Source of the DNA: Armatimonadota bacterium
GTDB lineage: Bacteria > Armatimonadota > UBA5829
Direction of reading: 5' to 3'
Assembly (NCBI GenBank): GCA_023474015.1
Contig: JAMCYN010000125.1
Location: 1 to 9,380 of the forward strand
DNA length: 9,380 nucleotides
Shown: in pieces, positions 5,993 to 9,380 of the stretch
Layout of the letters: each line of letters opens with the position of its first letter
Numbering within the stretch: position 1 is the first letter of the stretch
Made by a program: the position numbers and the translations under genes
Notes under the pieces: generated by a model
Told to the model about the DNA's origin: nothing
The model's database searches: none
The model's input: the letters and a program-made list of their open reading frames with translations, nothing else

Positions 5993-6406
5993 ATGAAGTC
6001 ACACACCAAGTACCTGTGGTTTAACACGAACAGGAGACGCGAGCTCGTCAACATCACCGATGAGTGCGAGGCCGCGCTCGATGAGAGCGGAATCCACGAA
6101 GGGATGATGTTGGTCTCCGCAATGCACATTACCGCCGGAATTTGGGTCAACGATAACGAGCCCGGCATCTGGCAGGACGCTATGGATATGCTGGAGCGCC
6201 TCGCGCCCGAGGGACCCGACTATCGCCACCACCGCACCGGCGAGGACAACGGCCACGCCCATCTCAAAAACCTCCTGATGCACCACCAGGTAATCATTCC
6301 CATCACCGAAGGCAGGCTCGACCTCGGCCCCTGGCAGACCATTTTCTACGCCGAATTCGACGGGATGCGAAGGAAGAGGGTGGTGTTGAAGGTGATGGGG
6401 GAATGA
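5993..6406 (+). CDS. yjbQ: YjbQ family protein (UPF0047, secondary thiamine-phosphate synthase-like)
   Basis: 137 aa, the usual length for the family. ATG start with GGGAGA (5980-5985) 7 bases upstream. The family signatures are all present: SAMHITA (42-48), WVNDNEPG (51-58), Y77 with H79/H80, GEDN (83-86), AHLK (89-92), [13 protein letters not shown] (103-115), EFDG (121-124) and the terminal [10 protein letters not shown]. The conserved histidines lie where the trimer's active-site pocket is expected. YjbQ of E. coli shows weak thiamin-phosphate synthase activity and can replace ThiE, but its true role is unsettled; a cytoplasmic location is expected. No thiamine genes are nearby in the window. 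The stop codon overlaps the start of a heptamer repeat. Confidence 0.93.
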   Translation: MKSHTKYLWFNTNRRRELVNITDECEAALDESGIHEGMMLVSAMHITAGIWVNDNEPGIWQDAMDMLERLAPEGPDYRHHRTGEDNGHAHLKNLLMHHQVIIPITEGRLDLGPWQTIFYAEFDGMRRKRVVLKVMGE

Positions 6407-6438
6407 AGAATGCAGATTGCAGAATGCAGAATGAAGGG
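6404..6438. repeat. Heptameric tandem repeat, about five units
   Basis: Consecutive 7-bp units read TGAAGAA, TGCAGAT, TGCAGAA, TGCAGAA, TGAAGGG (consensus TGCAGAA). The first unit contains the yjbQ stop codon. Its sequence differs from the repeat at 2523-2550, but the 7-bp period is the same. Confidence 0.75.
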
Positions 6439-6458
6439 GCCTGGTGTGACCAAGCCCC
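6436..6458. terminator. Hairpin between convergent genes, candidate terminator
   Basis: GGGGC (6436-6440) and TGGT (6442-6445) pair with ACCA (6449-6452) and GCCCC (6454-6458), with one mismatch, around a GTG loop. It stands 30 bp after the yjbQ stop and 38 bp before the end of the convergent ankyrin gene. There is no T tract on the + strand and only a mildly T-rich stretch on the - strand, so termination strength is uncertain. Confidence 0.4.
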
Positions 6459-6460
6459 GA

Positions 6461-6500
6461 AATAACGGCCTGCAACGCGCGCAGAGAATGTAACGTTATT
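6461..6500. repeat. Inverted repeat at the end of the ankyrin gene
   Basis: AATAACG (6461-6467) is the reverse complement of CGTTATT (6494-6500), and the latter contains the ankyrin stop codon. The 26-base interval holds the GC-rich CGCGCG core. Together with the hairpin at 6436-6458 it makes the convergent junction strongly structured. Confidence 0.35.
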
Positions 6501-7764
6501 CTTTCGCGCCCTTGTCACGCAGCAACTGAGCAACGGCCTCCTTCTCAAAATCAATTGCGATCTTCAGAGGTGTACTGCCGTCCTTTGTATTCGCGTTTAT
6601 GTTGGCACCCTTCGAAATCAGGAATGACACCATCTCAGCCTCCCCGTTAATCACGGCGCAGTGCAGCGGAGTGTAGCCAGACTTGTCCGGCACATTGATC
6701 TTCGCGCCTTTGGATATTAGGTACTCGGCGATCTCTTTGTTGCCCATACCTGCCGCATTGTGCAGGGGGGTTGTGCCTTTCAGGTCCGCGGCATTCACCA
6801 GTTTCGGGTCGGACTCAGCCAGTTTCCTGACCCGTTCTGCATCTCCCGAGAGAGCCGCGCCCAACAGGGTCGCCGGGGGCTTCTTCGCGGTCGAGACCGA
6901 TTCAGCAGCTACAGCAGCGAAACTGGCCATCTCGGCCGCTGCTGCACTGCGATTGGCGGTTTCGGCGTCCCTGAGTAGTGCACGCATTGGATCACTGCAC
7001 GCATAGTCTACGGGCCTGGCTCCCAGCCCGCCGGTTACTGATCTTGTGGCGGCACTTAGGTCAGCCCCAGCGGAGAGAAGCACCTTCGCGACGCCAAGGG
7101 CATCATACATGGCTGCGATGTGGAGAGGGGTGAATCCAAACACGCCCGTGCCCGCACTGTTCACACTCGCTCCATTGCGCAGGAGAGCCTGTGCAGCGCC
7201 GGCGTGATCTGCGCCCGGATGGCGGTCGGACAGCTTACCTGGGCATACCCGGCTTAGCGTAAGTGCCCACTTGAGCTCCAACGCCCGCTCAAGGAAGCCC
7301 CAGTCTGTGCGCTTCACGTCTTTTCTGACGAGCTTACCTGACGTTGCTGCTGTGTGCAGCGGCGTAAACCCGTCTTCGTCCTGCACATCGGCCGTAGCTC
7401 CCCTAGATAGCAGGTAATTCACAATATCCTTCCAGCCCATAGCTGCGGCGAAATGCAACGGCGTCCAGCCGGGTTCCTTCTTAATAGCATTCACCTGAGC
7501 ACCGTTTGATACCAGCAGTTTCACCAGGCTGAGCCGACCTTTTCCTACTGCAACCATCAACGGTGTATACCCGTCGCCGTTTCTGGCGTTTGCCAGCCTG
7601 CGGTTGGTTTTCAGCAGACGGGCTGTCTTCACAGAATCGCCACTAGCCACAGCCTTGCGGAATTGGTTGGCCTGGGCCGCAGATGGTGTCGCTGCCAGAA
7701 CAGGACAGCCCACGAACAACACAAGACAGGCTCCTGCCGCCAATACTGCAGTGAGTGTTTTCAT
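6496..7764 (-). CDS. Exported ankyrin-repeat protein
   Basis: 422 aa. ATG start with AGGAGGG (7774-7780) 9 bases upstream. The N-terminus (MKTLTAVLAAGACLVLF) is a signal peptide; cleavage after VLA (residue 24) is likely, though FVGC at 17-20 could act as a non-standard lipobox. About ten ankyrin repeats follow, with clear TPL(H) turns at 67-69, 101-104, 134-137, 212-215, 332-335, 365-368 and 398-400. The fourth repeat is interrupted by ~40 residues (143-185), and a broken sixth repeat leads to an Ala-rich linker (268-298) that divides the array into two blocks. Ankyrin stacks bind other proteins; the target is unknown and location is periplasm or outside the cell. It lies 69 bp after the SurA-like gene with no clear terminator between. 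A GATAAT (7795-7800) lacks a good -35, so it is mainly read from the upstream promoter. Confidence 0.88.
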   Translation of the reverse strand: MKTLTAVLAAGACLVLFVGCPVLAATPSAAQANQFRKAVASGDSVKTARLLKTNRRLANARNGDGYTPLMVAVGKGRLSLVKLLVSNGAQVNAIKKEPGWTPLHFAAAMGWKDIVNYLLSRGATADVQDEDGFTPLHTAATSGKLVRKDVKRTDWGFLERALELKWALTLSRVCPGKLSDRHPGADHAGAAQALLRNGASVNSAGTGVFGFTPLHIAAMYDALGVAKVLLSAGADLSAATRSVTGGLGARPVDYACSDPMRALLRDAETANRSAAAAEMASFAAVAAESVSTAKKPPATLLGAALSGDAERVRKLAESDPKLVNAADLKGTTPLHNAAGMGNKEIAEYLISKGAKINVPDKSGYTPLHCAVINGEAEMVSFLISKGANINANTKDGSTPLKIAIDFEKEAVAQLLRDKGAKE

Positions 7765-7833
7765 AAGTATGTTCCCTCCTATAATTGGTTTTGTATTATC
7801 GTGTTCCCCACGCCACCCAATCGAGGTGAGGTA

Positions 7834-8850
7834 TTACTCCTCGCGCTCCATGCTCTTCAGGCAGTCCGCGAGGGTTTCATCCAGCCTCGCCCTCAACTTC
7901 GCTGCAATGTCAGAGTACCGAGGGCTGGCAACAGAGATAGTGGACTTTACGGCGAACTCCTGCATATCCTTCTGGAACGTGTTGCGCTTTGCGCCTTCCG
8001 CCACCGCGAGTTGCTCGCGCAGTAGGTCCTTCACGTCATTGAATCCGCTGCTCTTCGCGGGCCGCTTCTGGTCGGCCTTGAGGATAACATACTTGCCCTG
8101 GATGAGCATCGGCTTGCTGAACCCTCCGACAGGGAGCGAGAAGGCGGTGTTATAGATGGTGGGTGGAATGCCTTGCTGCCCTTTTACCACCCAGTTCAGC
8201 TTGCCTTGGACTTGTTTGGAAGGTTCATCCTCGCTCATTTGCATTGCGACAGTGCCGAAGTCTTCTCCATCCTGCAGGAGCTTATATATCTTGTCGGCTT
8301 TCGCCTTGTCCTTGACGATGATCCCGCTGACCATCACCTGCTCCGGCCTCTTGAACGGCGAGTTCTCCAGTTTGAGCATCTTGTCGTAGGCGGCCTTTAC
8401 TTCCACGTCGGAGACCTGCACTCCCTGTGTGACCAGGTTCAAGTATGACTGCTCCACCGTGATCTTGTACTTCAGATTATCTAGTGTCATCCCTCGGGAA
8501 GACAGGGCATCCTTGATGTTCCCGCTGGCCTCATTCTTGATCAGATCTATTTTCTTGTTGATCTGCTCGTCGGTCGGAGCGGCTTCCTTCTTCGCGGCTA
8601 ACTGGAGTATCAGCATTTCCGACACGATCTGCTCAGCTGTGTACTCCCCGATAGGTTTGGCTCCGCCTGCCGTTTGAATAGGTACAAGCTCCAGCCTTGC
8701 AACAAACCCGGCAAATGAGAGCACCTTGTCGTTGACCCGTATGAAAGGGGCGTCGACATTATCATTGCCTGAAGCACCTTGAGACATTGCCGGGCCGTTG
8801 AAAGCTAGGAGTAACACCATTGACATTATAGACTGTCGCAGGTTTATCAT
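7834..8850 (-). CDS. SurA-like periplasmic foldase with degenerate parvulin domain
   Basis: 338 aa from the ATG at 8850, chosen because AGAGG (8858-8862) is 7 bases upstream and because the promoter at 8881-8909 lies inside the longer frame that would start at 8919. MINLRQ plus a hydrophobic stretch to about 17 and AMS before Gln24 form a Sec signal peptide. Residues ~30-165 are a helical SurA/PrsA-type N-domain; ~168-262 match a parvulin PPIase domain (GEDFGTVAMQMSED at 195-208, GKLNWVVKG, the PPTIYNTAFSLPVGGFSKP stretch). The usual active-site histidines are replaced: Ser175 in place of the HIL histidine and Tyr254 in place of the GYH histidine. It probably binds unfolded exported proteins without isomerase activity, as one SurA parvulin domain does. 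It heads a two-gene unit with the ankyrin protein. Confidence 0.85.
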   Translation of the reverse strand: MINLRQSIMSMVLLLAFNGPAMSQGASGNDNVDAPFIRVNDKVLSFAGFVARLELVPIQTAGGAKPIGEYTAEQIVSEMLILQLAAKKEAAPTDEQINKKIDLIKNEASGNIKDALSSRGMTLDNLKYKITVEQSYLNLVTQGVQVSDVEVKAAYDKMLKLENSPFKRPEQVMVSGIIVKDKAKADKIYKLLQDGEDFGTVAMQMSEDEPSKQVQGKLNWVVKGQQGIPPTIYNTAFSLPVGGFSKPMLIQGKYVILKADQKRPAKSSGFNDVKDLLREQLAVAEGAKRNTFQKDMQEFAVKSTISVASPRYSDIAAKLRARLDETLADCLKSMEREE

Positions 8851-8857
8851 GTGCATG

Positions 8858-8862
8858 CCTCT
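8858..8862 (-). promoter_or_regulatory. Ribosome binding site deciding the SurA-like start
   Basis: AGAGG on the minus strand is 7 bases before the ATG at 8850, but only one base before the ATG at 8856, which is too close. This favours 8850. Confidence 0.55.
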
Positions 8863-8880
8863 GTTAATCTGATAGCCTAC

Positions 8881-8909
8881 AGTATACAACTGGCGGGACC
8901 GCAAGTCAA
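8881..8909 (-). promoter_or_regulatory. Near-consensus sigma70 promoter for the SurA-like/ankyrin unit
   Basis: On the minus strand TTGACT (8909-8904) and TATACT (8886-8881) are separated by exactly 17 bp, five of six matches in each box. Transcription would start near 8874, giving a leader of about 24 bases before the ATG at 8850. It is the clearest promoter in the window and implies steady, housekeeping-type expression. Confidence 0.8.
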
Positions 8910-9004
8910 TATCACACATTGCACAAAAAACTGGTATTATTGCCGGGTTTGACGAGCAGCAGGAATTGGTATTTACATTCCCCTCAACGCCCTATGCCCT
9001 GTCC

Positions 9005-9380
9005 CTAATCCGTCCGGGTCTCCGCGCCCTTCGGAGCCGTCTGAGAGGCTGCCGTGGGTTGGATTATGGTGGTGTCGGGTGCGCGTCGGGCAGCGCCGAC
9101 GGCGACAATAGTGCCCTGCGCGGGGTATCGATCTCTGGAAACGACCTCGGTGGTCACTGACCCGTCGGGCGCGGTGATTTTTCGATAAACCGTCACGCTG
9201 GCCCCGCGTGAACCCTTGTCCACGACCTTGCGCGCGCCCGGCGGCAGCGTGCCGTCGAACACAGTTACCAGCCCCGCCAAGCCGCCCCACTTCACCGGGC
9301 CGGTGAAAATATCGATTTTCTTTTTATCGGCAGGAGCGCCGTATATGTCGATTGTAAGGCGGGCGCCGCTCACGCGAGTC
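9005..9380 (-). CDS. C-terminal part of a VanW-family protein
   Basis: 124 residues are visible; the gene begins beyond the right edge. The GTG at 9373 continues an open frame and is not the start. The stretch RLTIDIYGAP, then PPGARKVVDKGSRGASVTVYR and VVSRDRYPAQGTIVAVG, matches the end of VanW-like proteins, where a beta-rich segment after the VanW core ends in a 'vsrd.Y.p....vG' pattern related to G5 domains. The last ~33 residues are an Ala/Thr/Pro-rich, probably disordered tail. VanW proteins are exported or membrane-anchored and probably linked to the cell wall; their biochemical role is poorly known, and the name from vancomycin clusters does not imply resistance. The stop lies 96 bp before the promoter of the SurA-like gene; no good terminator was found in between. 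Confidence 0.8.
   Translation of the reverse strand, partial: TRVSGARLTIDIYGAPADKKKIDIFTGPVKWGGLAGLVTVFDGTLPPGARKVVDKGSRGASVTVYRKITAPDGSVTTEVVSRDRYPAQGTIVAVGAARRAPDTTIIQPTAASQTAPKGAETRTD

Noticed and set aside
8930..8980. Repeated GGTATT motifs here and at 2170-2240 as a regulator site
   Set aside because: The motif is only six bases, the flanks differ and spacing is irregular; chance explains it.
8921..8990. Intrinsic terminator of the VanW gene before the T6 run (minus strand, 8925-8930)
   Set aside because: No stable stem directly precedes the T run.
9005..9373. Complete 122-aa protein starting at GTG 9373
   Set aside because: The frame stays open to the window edge and the sequence is an internal-to-C-terminal part of a VanW protein, so it is a partial gene.

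Overview
The window (9,380 bp, fairly GC-rich) looks like ordinary chromosome from a diderm, probably uncultured bacterium. Exported proteins dominate: a secreted beta-propeller, a lipoprotein, a periplasmic SurA-like chaperone and an exported ankyrin protein. Gaps between genes hold heptameric tandem repeats and a palindromic element of the TGTCATnCTGAG type. The gene mix (VanW, YjbQ, a B12-type radical SAM enzyme, a Vgb-like propeller with EF-hand loops) and these repeats would fit Armatimonadota. That is a low-confidence guess, with Planctomycetota or Chloroflexota as alternatives. No rRNA, tRNA, CRISPR array or transposase gene was seen.

Layout. At 1-103 there is the 3' end of a + strand gene, followed by a weak hairpin. 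At 209-2131 (-) lies a secreted seven-bladed propeller with a calcium-loop insert. A 440-bp divergent gap (2132-2571) follows, with a candidate promoter, a row of hairpins and a heptamer repeat. At 2572-3093 (+) is a small lipoprotein read from a TTG start. At 3120-3310 is a palindromic site that appears to have been split by a ~127-bp mobile repeat with an 8-bp target duplication. At 3333-4640 (+) is a B12-binding radical SAM enzyme. At 4840-6406 (+) is a compact run: CPBP membrane protease, a 66-aa cysteine-rich protein, and YjbQ. At 6407-6500 is a convergent gap with a heptamer repeat and hairpins. On the - strand, a near-consensus sigma70 promoter (8881-8909) drives a SurA-like protein (7834-8850) and then an exported ankyrin-repeat protein (6496-7764). 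The right edge (9005-9380, -) is the C-terminus of a VanW-family protein.

How genes may work together. The clearest transcription unit is the SurA-like chaperone plus ankyrin pair: both are exported, 69 bp apart, behind one strong promoter. The CPBP protease, Cys-rich peptide and YjbQ are also probably co-transcribed. A radical SAM enzyme, a CPBP protease and a small Cys-rich peptide in a row superficially resemble a peptide-modification locus, but key parts are missing and I treat that as a weak hypothesis. I see no convincing complete new system. The most interesting signals are the nested palindromic insertion, the Cys-rich peptide, and the loss of both usual parvulin histidines in the SurA-like protein.
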